The translations under genes were made by a program, and so were the position numbers. A DNA stretch of 64,000 nucleotides from Proteiniclasticum sediminis. GTDB taxonomy: Bacteria > Bacillota > Clostridia > Clostridiales > Clostridiaceae. The notes under the pieces were generated by a model. The model searched no databases and was not told where the DNA came from. It saw only the letters and a program-made list of their open reading frames with translations. Positions 56,819-64,000 of this stretch are shown piece after piece. The stretch is from NCBI RefSeq assembly GCF_018128025.1, contig NZ_JAGSCS010000011.1, forward strand, positions 31,308-95,307, read 5' to 3'. Position 1 is the stretch's first letter, and every line of letters begins with the position of its first letter.

Positions 56819-57919
56819 ATGGGATATCGATTTGAAACCATAAGCGACATCATCCGCCGGTACAAGAAGGACGAGATCATGATCGCCCTGGACGTCATGG
56901 ATGTGGATTACAAGAAGTCCTGGCGCAAGGGCGAACTGATGGAGAAGCTGGAGGAAGCCCTCCGCACCTATGTGACGGAGATCTTCTACATGCTTTCCCA
57001 AAGGGAGCTGGGCATTCTGAAGAGCATGACGGAGCATGAGGGAAACTACATTCTGAATCCGGAAGCGGAAGAGGAAGCGGAAGTGCTGGATAGCCTGGGA
57101 ATCCTGGCGAACTTCTGCCTCATCGATCCGGAGGTGAGCTTTGATGAAGAGGGCCGGCACAAGGCATCTGCCAGCCGGGAGTTTCTGGAGCTGTTTACAC
57201 CTTACCTGGAGCCGGTGCGGCTAAGCCAGGCGGCCTATCTGGATGAAGCGGCGCGGCTCATCGCCGGATGTCTATACTACTACGGCGCTTTGCCCGTGGA
57301 CGATCTCTACAGCATCGTTTCCCGCAACCATGGCAACATGGACCGGAAAATGTTTGAGCGGGTCCTCTCCTACAAGGAGGCTCTGGCAGATCTCTACATC
57401 CCCCTCTACGACAAGGATGTGGAATACATTGTGGATCCCGATTTTTCCCAGTTCCATACCCTGAAGGATGTGGCCACCTGGGGCAAGGGGGTAAGCTACA
57501 AGCCCTTTACCCGGACGGAGCTTCTGGATGCCGGCCATCCTCTTTTCCTGGAAGAGCCGGAAGGCTACGGGGAGATTTATGATGCCCTGGAACCCCACCT
57601 GGCGGTGGATGAAGAGCTGACCCAGGCTTTTCCGGAGATCAGTCGGGAGTTCGTCCTAGGCATGCTCTTGGATCGGACCATCGCCCTCTGGCGAATGCTG
57701 GGTCCCTACGAGGAAATCATCACCGAGCTATGGACCAACCTGGAGTTTGATTCCCTGAAAGAGTCCAAGGAGATGGCCCAGCGAATGAAGTCCTATCTTC
57801 AGTCCCTTAGCCGCTGGGATCTCAAGGGATATTCCCTGGAGGAGCACAAAGCCCGAAAAATACGCATGGGAAGTAACGTCATTCCCTTGAAGGCCTATGT
57901 GAATCGAAGGAAAAACTAA
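56819..57919 (+). CDS. Hypothetical protein with helical repeats
   Basis: A 366-residue cytosolic protein I do not recognise. It starts MGYRFETISDIIRRYKKDEI and is rich in charged helices: the first 60 residues suggest a SAP-like or HTH-like bundle (ALDVMDVDYKKSWRKGELME), followed by a helical body and a C-terminal HKARKIRMGSNVIPLKAYVN. No catalytic motif, signal peptide or membrane segment is seen. ACAAGGAGTTAGC precedes the ATG, a good site. TATAAT (56783-56788) is upstream without a good -35. It lies alone between the barstar gene and the ileS T-box. Full-length codon usage looks normal. Confidence 0.7.
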   Translation: MGYRFETISDIIRRYKKDEIMIALDVMDVDYKKSWRKGELMEKLEEALRTYVTEIFYMLSQRELGILKSMTEHEGNYILNPEAEEEAEVLDSLGILANFCLIDPEVSFDEEGRHKASASREFLELFTPYLEPVRLSQAAYLDEAARLIAGCLYYYGALPVDDLYSIVSRNHGNMDRKMFERVLSYKEALADLYIPLYDKDVEYIVDPDFSQFHTLKDVATWGKGVSYKPFTRTELLDAGHPLFLEEPEGYGEIYDALEPHLAVDEELTQAFPEISREFVLGMLLDRTIALWRMLGPYEEIITELWTNLEFDSLKESKEMAQRMKSYLQSLSRWDLKGYSLEEHKARKIRMGSNVIPLKAYVNRRKN

Positions 57920-57964
57920 AGGGCTCTTCGGATGGGCGATGTTTCATCGGGGAAATCCTCTGGT

Positions 57965-57993
57965 TTGACAAGGGAAAATCCTTATACTATAAT
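57965..57993 (+). promoter_or_regulatory. Consensus promoter of the ileS T-box leader
   Basis: Perfect TTGACA (57965-57970), 17-bp spacer, perfect TATAAT (57988-57993). Transcription should begin near 58000. Confidence 0.9.
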
Positions 57994-57999
57994 AATGAG

Positions 58000-58238
58000 G
58001 CAAATACGAGGATCAGGACGAGTAGTCCGCAGATCAGCTGTTAGAGAGGGATCGGGTGGTGCAAGATCTCAGCTGGGGCGGAAGAAAATCACCTGGGAGT
58101 AGACGGGCTGAACAGTGAAGTAAGCCAGTACGTGGTTTCGCGTTATGAAATAGGATCTCCCGGCGACTGTCCGGCGCATCCGAAACATGCATTTAGGTGG
58201 TATAGCGAGACCTCGCCCTATTTTGGGCAGGTCTTTTT
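58000..58238 (+). promoter_or_regulatory. T-box riboswitch, isoleucine (AUC specifier)
   Basis: Stem I landmarks are clear: AGAGAGGGATCGGGTGGTGC at about 58045-58064 and the specifier-loop segment GAAAATCACC, giving the codon ATC at 58088-58090. The T-box motif TAGGTGGTATAGCGAG lies at 58194-58209, and a terminator AGACCT-C-GCCC / GGGC-AGGTCT with seven Ts ends at 58240. Uncharged tRNA-Ile binding should favour the antiterminator and ileS expression. Confidence 0.92.
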
Positions 58239-58285
58239 TTATAGCAAAAACCAAGTAGACGAAGAAAGTAAGGAGTTGTGGTTTC

Positions 58286-61200
58286 ATGTACAAAAAGGTT
58301 GAGGCGGGGAAGTCCTTCGCCGCCATGGAAGACGAAATCCGCGAATTGTGGGCGAAGAAGGATGTCATCAAGAAAAACTATAAACTGAATCCGGAAGGGA
58401 AGTCCTTCACCTTCTACGACGGCCCGCCCACAGCCAACGGCAAACCCCATGTGGGTCACGTGCTGACCCGTGTCATCAAGGATCTCATCCCCCGGTATAA
58501 GGTCATGAAGGGCTATAAGGTTCTTCGAAAAGCCGGATGGGATACCCACGGCCTGCCCGTGGAGCTGGAAATCGAAAAGAAGCTCGGCATCAACGGCAAG
58601 GAGCAGATCGAAGAGTACGGCGTGGAGAACTTCATCAATGAATGTAAAGAGAGCGTCTTCAAGTACACCAGCATGTGGAAAGAGATGTCGGAGAAGATTG
58701 GTTTCTGGGTGGATATGGAGAACCCCTACATCACCTACCAGAATGACTATATCGAATCCGAATGGTGGGCGCTGAAAACCATGTGGGAAAATGACCTCCT
58801 TTATAAAGGGTTCAAGGTTATGCCCTACTGCCCCCGCTGCGGCACCGCCCTGTCCTCCCATGAAGTGGCCCAGGGCTACAAGGATGTGAAGGACAGCACC
58901 GCCATTGCCAAGTTCAAGGTGAAGGGCACCGAGAATAAGTATATCCTCGCCTGGACCACCACCCCCTGGACGCTGCCCTCCAATGCCGCACTGGCGGTCA
59001 ACAAGAACTTCACCTATGTGGAAGCTCAAGTAGGCGAGGAGATCTACATCCTGGCCAAGGATCTTTGCGAAAAGGTGCTGAAGGACCAGGAGTACACCAT
59101 CGTCCGGGAATTTTTGGGCGAAGAACTGGTCAACAACGACTATGAGCAGCTGATGCCGTTCCATACCCCGGAAAAGCGTGCCTTCTTTGTGATCCACGGG
59201 GACTTTGTCACCCTGTCCGATGGTACCGGCGTGGTCCATACGGCACCGGCCTATGGTGAGGATGACTACATGGTGGGCATGAAGAACAACATCCCCTTTA
59301 TCCACCTGGTGGATGAGCAGGGGAAATTTGTGGAGAAGGTAACCCCCTTTGCCGGCATGGATGTCCGAAAAGCGGACAAGTCCATCCTGCAGTGGCTGGA
59401 GAAGGAGAACAAGCTCTTCAGCACCGAGAAGTACACCCACTCCTATCCCCACTGCTGGCGCTGCGATACTCCGCTGCTTTACTATCCCAAGGACAGCTGG
59501 TTTGTGCGCATGAGTTCCCTTCGAGAAGAACTCATGGCCAATTCCGACAGCGTTCACTGGTATCCGGACAATGTCCGCACCGGACGCATGGGCAAGTTCC
59601 TGGAAAACGTCATCGACTGGGGTATCTCCCGAGACCGTTACTGGGGAACCCCGCTGCCCATCTGGGAATGCGAATGCGGACATCGGGAATGCATCGGCTC
59701 CATCGCCGAGCTTACGGAAAAGGGCCTTGATGTCCCGGAAGGCATTGAGCTTCATAAGCCGTACATCGACAAGGTACACCTGCGCTGCGAAAAGTGCGGT
59801 GGAACCATGACGAGAACCCACGAGGTCATCGATGCCTGGTTTGACTCCGGCTCCATGCCCTTTGCCCAGTGGCACTATCCCTTTGAAAACAAGGAGCTCT
59901 TCGAGGAGAACTTCCCTGCGCAGTTCATCTCGGAAGCCGTGGATCAGACCCGCGGATGGTTCTATACGCTGCTGGCCATTTCCACAGCCATCTTTAAGCG
60001 CAGCCCCTTCGAGAATGTCATCGTCATGGGCCACGTCCTGGATAAGAAGGGCATTAAGATGTCCAAGCACAAGGGCAACGTGGTGGAACCCATGAAGGTC
60101 ATCAACGAAGAAGGCGCAGATGCCACCCGATGGCATTTCTATACCGCATCCATGCCCTGGCTGCCCACCCGGTTCTCCGAGGATGATGTGGCAGAAACCC
60201 AGCGCAAGTTCCTGCTGACCCTCTACAATGTCTATTCCTTCTATGTGCTCTATGCCGACATTGACGGCTTCAATCCTCTGGATTATGCCGATCATGTCTC
60301 CGAGAACGTCATGGACAAGTGGGTTCTTTCGAAGCTGAACAGCCTGGTGAAGAAAGTCACCGAGGATCTGGACGGTTATCGCATCACCCAGGCTGCCCTG
60401 GCCATTGAGGAGTTCACCGATGATCTCTCCAACTGGTATGTACGCCGAAACCGTGCCCGATTCTGGTCCGATGAGCTGACCGAGGACAAGATCAGCGCCT
60501 ACACCACCCTCTACAAGGTACTGGTGACCCTGATCACCACCGCAGCACCCTTTGTGCCCTATATCACCGAGACCATCTATCAGAATCTCGTGGTGGGCCT
60601 GGACAAAGACGCACCGGAATCCATCCACTTCAACCGCTTCCCGGAAGCCGATGAGACCCTCATCGATACCACCCTGGAAAAGGAGATGGGCCTGGCCCTG
60701 AGCCTGGTGAAGCTGGGTCGAAGCGCGCGTAATACGGCCAATATGAAGAACCGTCAGCCTCTGTCTCAGATGCTAATTTCCGAAAAGGAGCTGCCAGACT
60801 ACTACGGCGACATCATCAAGGATGAGCTCAACATCAAGGAAGTGCTCCTGGGCGCTGACCTCTCCCGTTATGTCAACTTTGAGATCAAGCCCAATCTGCC
60901 GGTGCTGGGTAAAACCTACGGCAAGCTGATCCCCAAGATCAAGGGAGCCATTGACCAGATGAACCAGATGGAACTGGCTGGAAAGATCAACGGCGGCGAA
61001 ACCGTCACCGTAAATCTCGACGGACAGGAGATCGCCCTTTCCCAGGAGAATCTTCTGGTGACCATGCAGGGCCTGGCAGGCTATGCCTTTGCCGGAGAAG
61101 GCGAACTGGGGGTCATTCTCGACACGAACATCACCCCGGAACTGAAGGAAGAGGGCGATGTGCGCGAGCTCATCTCCAAGATCCAGAACCTCCGCAAGGA

Positions 61201-61399
61201 GCAGGGTTTCCAGGTGGCGGACCGCATCGAGCTCTTTGTTTCCGGCAGTGAGCTGCTTCTGCCCATCATCCGAAAGTATGAGGAGCACCTGAAGAAGGAG
61301 ACTCTAGCGGAAGCTGTGCATTACGGCGAAGAATTTGCCTATGAAGAATTCAATATCAACGGCGAATCCCTGAACATGGGCGTCCGGGTTCTGAACTAG
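58286..61399 (+). CDS. ileS: Isoleucyl-tRNA synthetase, long (IleRS2/Thermus-like) form
   Basis: A 1037-residue class I synthetase that charges tRNA-Ile in the cytosol. HIGH motif is [10 protein letters not shown] (residues 51-60) and KMSKS-type motif is [10 protein letters not shown] near residue 591. The editing domain segment [14 protein letters not shown] and metal-binding knuckles [18 protein letters not shown] and CEKCG are present. Length and wording are closer to Thermus-like IleRS than to the E. coli enzyme of about 940. Long forms are often less sensitive to mupirocin. The ATG lies about 10 nt after AAGGAG, behind a T-box that senses uncharged tRNA-Ile. Confidence 0.97.
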   Translation: MYKKVEAGKSFAAMEDEIRELWAKKDVIKKNYKLNPEGKSFTFYDGPPTANGKPHVGHVLTRVIKDLIPRYKVMKGYKVLRKAGWDTHGLPVELEIEKKLGINGKEQIEEYGVENFINECKESVFKYTSMWKEMSEKIGFWVDMENPYITYQNDYIESEWWALKTMWENDLLYKGFKVMPYCPRCGTALSSHEVAQGYKDVKDSTAIAKFKVKGTENKYILAWTTTPWTLPSNAALAVNKNFTYVEAQVGEEIYILAKDLCEKVLKDQEYTIVREFLGEELVNNDYEQLMPFHTPEKRAFFVIHGDFVTLSDGTGVVHTAPAYGEDDYMVGMKNNIPFIHLVDEQGKFVEKVTPFAGMDVRKADKSILQWLEKENKLFSTEKYTHSYPHCWRCDTPLLYYPKDSWFVRMSSLREELMANSDSVHWYPDNVRTGRMGKFLENVIDWGISRDRYWGTPLPIWECECGHRECIGSIAELTEKGLDVPEGIELHKPYIDKVHLRCEKCGGTMTRTHEVIDAWFDSGSMPFAQWHYPFENKELFEENFPAQFISEAVDQTRGWFYTLLAISTAIFKRSPFENVIVMGHVLDKKGIKMSKHKGNVVEPMKVINEEGADATRWHFYTASMPWLPTRFSEDDVAETQRKFLLTLYNVYSFYVLYADIDGFNPLDYADHVSENVMDKWVLSKLNSLVKKVTEDLDGYRITQAALAIEEFTDDLSNWYVRRNRARFWSDELTEDKISAYTTLYKVLVTLITTAAPFVPYITETIYQNLVVGLDKDAPESIHFNRFPEADETLIDTTLEKEMGLALSLVKLGRSARNTANMKNRQPLSQMLISEKELPDYYGDIIKDELNIKEVLLGADLSRYVNFEIKPNLPVLGKTYGKLIPKIKGAIDQMNQMELAGKINGGETVTVNLDGQEIALSQENLLVTMQGLAGYAFAGEGELGVILDTNITPELKEEGDVRELISKIQNLRKEQGFQVADRIELFVSGSELLLPIIRKYEEHLKKETLAEAVHYGEEFAYEEFNINGESLNMGVRVLN

Positions 61400-61434
61400 A
61401 CCCCGGCTCCAAAGGTGGGGAAACTCCGAAAATG

Positions 61435-61478
61435 GCCTCTCCCTCTGCAGTAATCTGCCGATGGGGGAGGCTCTTTTT
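61435..61478 (+). terminator. Terminator after ileS
   Basis: GCCTCTCCC pairs with GGGGGAGGC over a loop that may hold a second small stem, followed by TTTTT. Confidence 0.75.
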
Positions 61479-61813
61479 CGTCTTTTTGCCCAGGGGATCG
61501 TCGATGGAGAGATGAATGGAGGTTTCATCGGGAGAAACACAGGAAAAAACCCAAAAAGACTGAAATTTTTTCGTGAAACAATTTCATCTTTCGCCCTGAC
61601 TGTGCTAGAATGGAATCAGAATATGTAAACGACCAAAGGTTTTCATGTTTTATAGAAAGTTCAAATTATTTTCAGGAAATATCCTTTATAATGTATATGG
61701 TAAGGTTTTCGAGAAAATATTATCCGGAATTTCCGGTGAAATATTCGTTAGAATGAATGACGAATGAGACAGGACAAAATCAGCTAAAAACCGAAGAACA
61801 AGGAGTGAATGAA
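61479..61813. other. Upstream region of the LacI-family gene
   Basis: 335 bp. It holds the inverted repeat TGAAAT-N14-ATTTCA (61561-61586), a TAGAAT with upstream TGTGC (61601-61611), TGTAAACGA (61624-61632) followed by TTTTCA (61640-61645), and TATAAT at 61687-61692. The half-site TGTAAACGA also occurs in the dhaK operator. No coding or RNA feature was found. Confidence 0.4.
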
Positions 61814-62812
61814 ATGGCAGCATCAATCAAGGACGTTGCAAGAGAAGCCGGCGTCTCCATCGCCACCGTATCGCGGGTGCTTAACAATGTGGATGTCGTA
61901 AATGAGGATACCAAGAAAAAAGTTCAGGAGGCCATCAAGAAACTGGGATACCGTCCCAATATCGTGGCGCGAAGCCTGAAAACCCAAAAGACCAAGACCA
62001 TCGGAATTCTGGTTCCGGACATCTCCAACCAGTTTTACCCCGAAGTGGTTCGCGGAGCAGAAGATGTGGCCAATATCTATGACTACAACATCATTCTGTG
62101 CAACTCCGACTCCGATCTGGACAAGGAGAAAGAGTATATTCGCGTGCTCAAGGAAAAAATGGTGGACGGCATGCTCTACATGAGTTCCTCCCTGGACAAG
62201 GAGATCCTGAACCTCATCGATGAGGTGGAGATCAAAACCGTGCTGGTGGAGACGAAGATTGCCGGGGAAAAATATCCCAGCGTCACCATCGACAACAAGA
62301 AGGCAGCTTATGATGCCACCAAGTATCTTCTGGACAAGGGAAACCAGAAAGTGGCCTTCATCGGTCTGAAGAAGGACAAGAACAATGCCACCTCCCAGCG
62401 TTACAGCGGCTATGAGAAGGCGCTGAAGGATGCGGGTAAGGAAGTGGATCTGGGCCTCGTGTATTTCGGAGACCTGAAGGCTGCAGACGGCTACAACGGC
62501 ATTAACGTGATTCTGGAGAACCAGGAGATCGACGCGGTATTCTGTGCCTCCGACGAAATCGCCATGGGCGCCATCAATGCCCTTCGGGACAAGGGCTTAA
62601 GCTGCCCTGAGGATGTGGATGTCATGGGCTTCAACGACAGCTACGCTGCCTCCATCTTCTACCCGAAGATCACCACGGTGGCTCAGCCGATGTATGACAT
62701 GGGTTCCGTGGGCATGCGCATGCTGATCAAGATCGTCAACAACAAACCCCTGGATGAGGATCAGTACACGCTGCAGTACTATCTCGTGGAGCGCGATTCC
62801 GTTAAGAAGTAG
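61814..62812 (+). CDS. LacI family transcriptional regulator (CcpA/RbsR-like)
   Basis: A 332-residue regulator. The N-terminal helix-turn-helix is KDVAREAGVSIATVSRVLN with a hinge helix (KLGYRPNIVARSLKTQKTK). The sugar-binding domain has LVPDISNQFYPEVVRGAED and KVAFIGLKKDKN in place, plus FCASDEIAMGAINALRDKG and VMGFNDSYAASIFYPKITTV. This matches LacI-family repressors. Whether it is CcpA (which binds HPr-Ser-P) or a sugar-specific repressor cannot be told. AAGGAG lies 8 nt before the ATG. pgpA follows 9 bp later, an unusual partner. Its recognition half-site may resemble TGTAAACG. Confidence 0.9.
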   Translation: MAASIKDVAREAGVSIATVSRVLNNVDVVNEDTKKKVQEAIKKLGYRPNIVARSLKTQKTKTIGILVPDISNQFYPEVVRGAEDVANIYDYNIILCNSDSDLDKEKEYIRVLKEKMVDGMLYMSSSLDKEILNLIDEVEIKTVLVETKIAGEKYPSVTIDNKKAAYDATKYLLDKGNQKVAFIGLKKDKNNATSQRYSGYEKALKDAGKEVDLGLVYFGDLKAADGYNGINVILENQEIDAVFCASDEIAMGAINALRDKGLSCPEDVDVMGFNDSYAASIFYPKITTVAQPMYDMGSVGMRMLIKIVNNKPLDEDQYTLQYYLVERDSVKK

Positions 62813-62821
62813 GAGGGTTTC

Positions 62822-63319
62822 ATGGCTTACAAGTACAATATGGAAGAACTGTACCAGATGACCCTGGATACCCTGAACCGTCGCGGGGTCACGGTGGAGG
62901 ACATTGCGGACATCGTCATGATCCTCCAGGAAAAATACTATGAAGGACTCACGAAGGAGTTCTGTGTGGAGAACATCCACGCCGTCCTCCACAAGCGGGA
63001 AATCATCCATGCGGTGCTCACGGGCATCGCCATCGATGAGCTGGCGGAGAAGAAGCTTTTGCCGGAACCCCTCCAGGAGATCGTGGAAAGCGATGAGGGA
63101 CTTTACGGCATCGATGAAATTCTCCCCTTATCCATCGTCAATGTTTACGGCAGCATCGGGCTGACGAACTTTGGATTCCTGGATAAGGAAAAGATCGGCA
63201 TCATCAAGAAGCTGGACCGGGAGAAGCACGGGGTTCATGTGAATACGTTCCTCGATGATATTGTGGCTGCCTTGGCCGCAGCGGCTGCCAGCAGAATCGC
63301 CCATTCCGAACGGAAATAA
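62822..63319 (+). CDS. pgpA: Phosphatidylglycerophosphatase A (YutG-like)
   Basis: A 165-residue protein close to Bacillus YutG/PgpA. Landmarks are RGVTVEDIADIVMILQEKYY near the start, ELAEKKLLPEPLQEIVESDE, GIDEILPLSIVNVYGSIGLT and TFLDDIVAALAAAAASRIAH. PgpA dephosphorylates phosphatidylglycerophosphate in phospholipid synthesis. There is no strong transmembrane segment in this Firmicutes form. GGAGGGTTTC precedes the ATG. It sits 9 bp after the LacI-family gene in the same transcript, with a strong terminator behind. Confidence 0.85.
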   Translation: MAYKYNMEELYQMTLDTLNRRGVTVEDIADIVMILQEKYYEGLTKEFCVENIHAVLHKREIIHAVLTGIAIDELAEKKLLPEPLQEIVESDEGLYGIDEILPLSIVNVYGSIGLTNFGFLDKEKIGIIKKLDREKHGVHVNTFLDDIVAALAAAAASRIAHSERK

Positions 63320-63342
63320 AGATTAAGTAAATCAAATGAATG

Positions 63343-63374
63343 AAGATCTGAGTTGTGAGGCTCAGATCTTTTTT
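63343..63374 (+). terminator. Terminator after pgpA
   Basis: AAGATCTGAG pairs perfectly with CTCAGATCTT around an 8-nt loop, followed by Ts. Confidence 0.9.
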
Positions 63375-63627
63375 GTGGCTTTTTTGCGGTAACGCTTACT
63401 TCTAGAAGCATCATTCAGATTTTGGGCAAAATTGAGGAAGAAATCATGCAAAGGCACAATGGAATAGTCAGTGTAGCTCGAACGGGGACTATTTATAATG
63501 CATGTCTAGGAGAATCCATATAATGGAGAGTCAAAAAGAAAATTGGAGTAATTCGGAAAATTAATCTTGAAGATATCGTCGGCTATTGGTATATTGGAAT
63601 CGATTACAAACATAAAGCGAAAGGGTG
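63375..63627. other. Intergenic region before the last gene
   Basis: With the pgpA tail this is a 308-bp gap. It is AT-rich and holds two TATAAT boxes (in TTTATAATGC near 63491 and CATATAATGG near 63518) as possible promoters. Nothing else is recognised. Confidence 0.35.
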
Positions 63628-64000
63628 ATGTTCCTGTATCGATTCCGTAAACTGACGGCCGCTTTTCTATGTCTGGCGCTGCTTCTTCTACCCATTCCCG
63701 AAAAAGTATCCGGCGAGGAGGTTCAGGAACCCCCTTCGCGCCATCAGGCGGCTGCCCCGAAGATTCTGGGGGAAGTGGTGGACAAGCGGGAGCGGAATGT
63801 GAAGCACTTCCTGCGGGAAGACTGGACCACCCTGGCCGCGGTACATCCTGATGCGGTGCATTTTGAAGAGCAGGGGAAACTCGTGGAGATGGACAACCGG
63901 CTGGAGAGCGGCACGGATGAGCAGGGCACGCTGGTGCTGCAGAATCGGAAGAACGCCTTTCAGGTGCGCTTTGCCAAGACCAGCCAGGCGGCAAAGCTGG
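63628..64000 (+). CDS. Start of a secreted cell-surface protein, 3' end outside window
   Basis: At least 124 residues, running off the window. An N-terminal signal peptide (LTAAFLCLALLLLPIP, then a cleavage region near VSGEE) is followed by EVVDKRERNVKHFLREDWTT, HPDAVHFEEQGKLVEMDNRL and VLQNRKNAFQVRFAK. This pattern (a valine-rich start, then a sentence such as E-V-V-x-x-R-x-x-N-x-K-x-F and H-x-x-x-x-G-x-x-x-x-x-D-N) is typical of the N-termini of large RHS/YD-repeat or wall-associated proteins in Firmicutes. The start follows AAAGGGTG closely; a short-range alternative is unlikely. Confidence 0.7.
   Translation, partial: MFLYRFRKLTAAFLCLALLLLPIPEKVSGEEVQEPPSRHQAAAPKILGEVVDKRERNVKHFLREDWTTLAAVHPDAVHFEEQGKLVEMDNRLESGTDEQGTLVLQNRKNAFQVRFAKTSQAAKL

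Noticed and set aside
58193-60628. An 811-codon open frame on the minus strand opposite ileS
   Set aside because: It lies fully antisense to an unmistakable synthetase gene, has no ribosome site and its translation is His/Gly/Val-rich with no domain. It is a by-product of codon bias. The same holds for the long antisense frames at 26091-28046, 13598-15247 and 36507-37925.
1-64000. tRNA, rRNA, CRISPR or insertion sequence
   Set aside because: No cloverleaf ending in CCA, no regular spaced repeats and no transposase or integrase motif were seen on either strand.

Overview
The window looks like chromosomal DNA of an anaerobic, moderately high-GC member of the Firmicutes (class Clostridia most likely). 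The evidence is strong GGAGG-type ribosome binding sites, TTGACA/TATAAT promoters, many U-tailed hairpin terminators, a T-box before ileS, a CopY-type copper repressor, Firmicutes-type DhaK/DhaL, a YutG-like PgpA, RapZ, and a flavocytochrome c-type reductase fragment. No rRNA, tRNA, CRISPR array, integrase, transposase or phage gene was seen. Both edges cut a gene: a flavoprotein reductase at the left and a secreted protein at the right.

Layout. 1-5 kb: reductase fragment, then a minus-strand operon of an amino-acid ABC transporter and an M20 amidohydrolase. 5-8 kb: MarR regulator with an ArAE-type membrane protein, then two small XRE regulators facing away from each other across a shared repeat. 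8-12 kb: 6-phosphogluconate dehydrogenase, a purine permease behind a tandem PurBox-like array, and 6-phosphogluconolactonase. 12-17 kb: polysaccharide deacetylase, a DEAD-box helicase with a leader attenuator, and dhaK-dhaL with an operator inside the promoter. 17-24.8 kb: EamA transporter, hydroxyacid dehydrogenase, YbjQ, a TtcA-like and an ArsC-like pair, aldo/keto reductase, zinc-ribbon protein, DUF2085, mgsA, and a TetR regulator with two matched operators, the second in front of an unknown membrane protein.

24.8-30 kb: an opine-dehydrogenase-like gene followed 11 bp later by a cobalamin-domain mutase-like gene, then a PEPCK-like P-loop protein. This is the least explained metabolic block. 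30-34 kb: copY-copB with two cop boxes, a small acidic protein, a second aldo/keto reductase and a membrane protein. 34-40 kb: murI and a glutamine-synthetase-family gene diverging around a palindrome, a candidate minus-strand small RNA with its own promoter and terminator, a cyclophilin, a DUF3783-like gene, an HTH/S24-like regulator, and a cluster of five DnaA-box-like sites. 40-44 kb: an OsmF/YehYXW-type compatible-solute transporter. 44-50 kb: PepF-like peptidase, hydrolase, Cof phosphatase, a bacterial eRF1-like protein and a lipoprotein.

50-58 kb: lone ATP-cone protein, rapZ, lipoprotein amidase, YhcC-type radical SAM protein overlapping comB, SH3-like and TudS-like genes, and an operon of a BFD-like 2Fe-2S protein, a membrane-targeted barnase and its barstar. 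58-64 kb: an Ile T-box with ileS, a LacI-family regulator, pgpA, and the start of a large secreted protein.

Start codons were chosen by ribosome binding site spacing and are often downstream of the longest possible frame. Function calls rest on motif recognition by eye; no database search was run.
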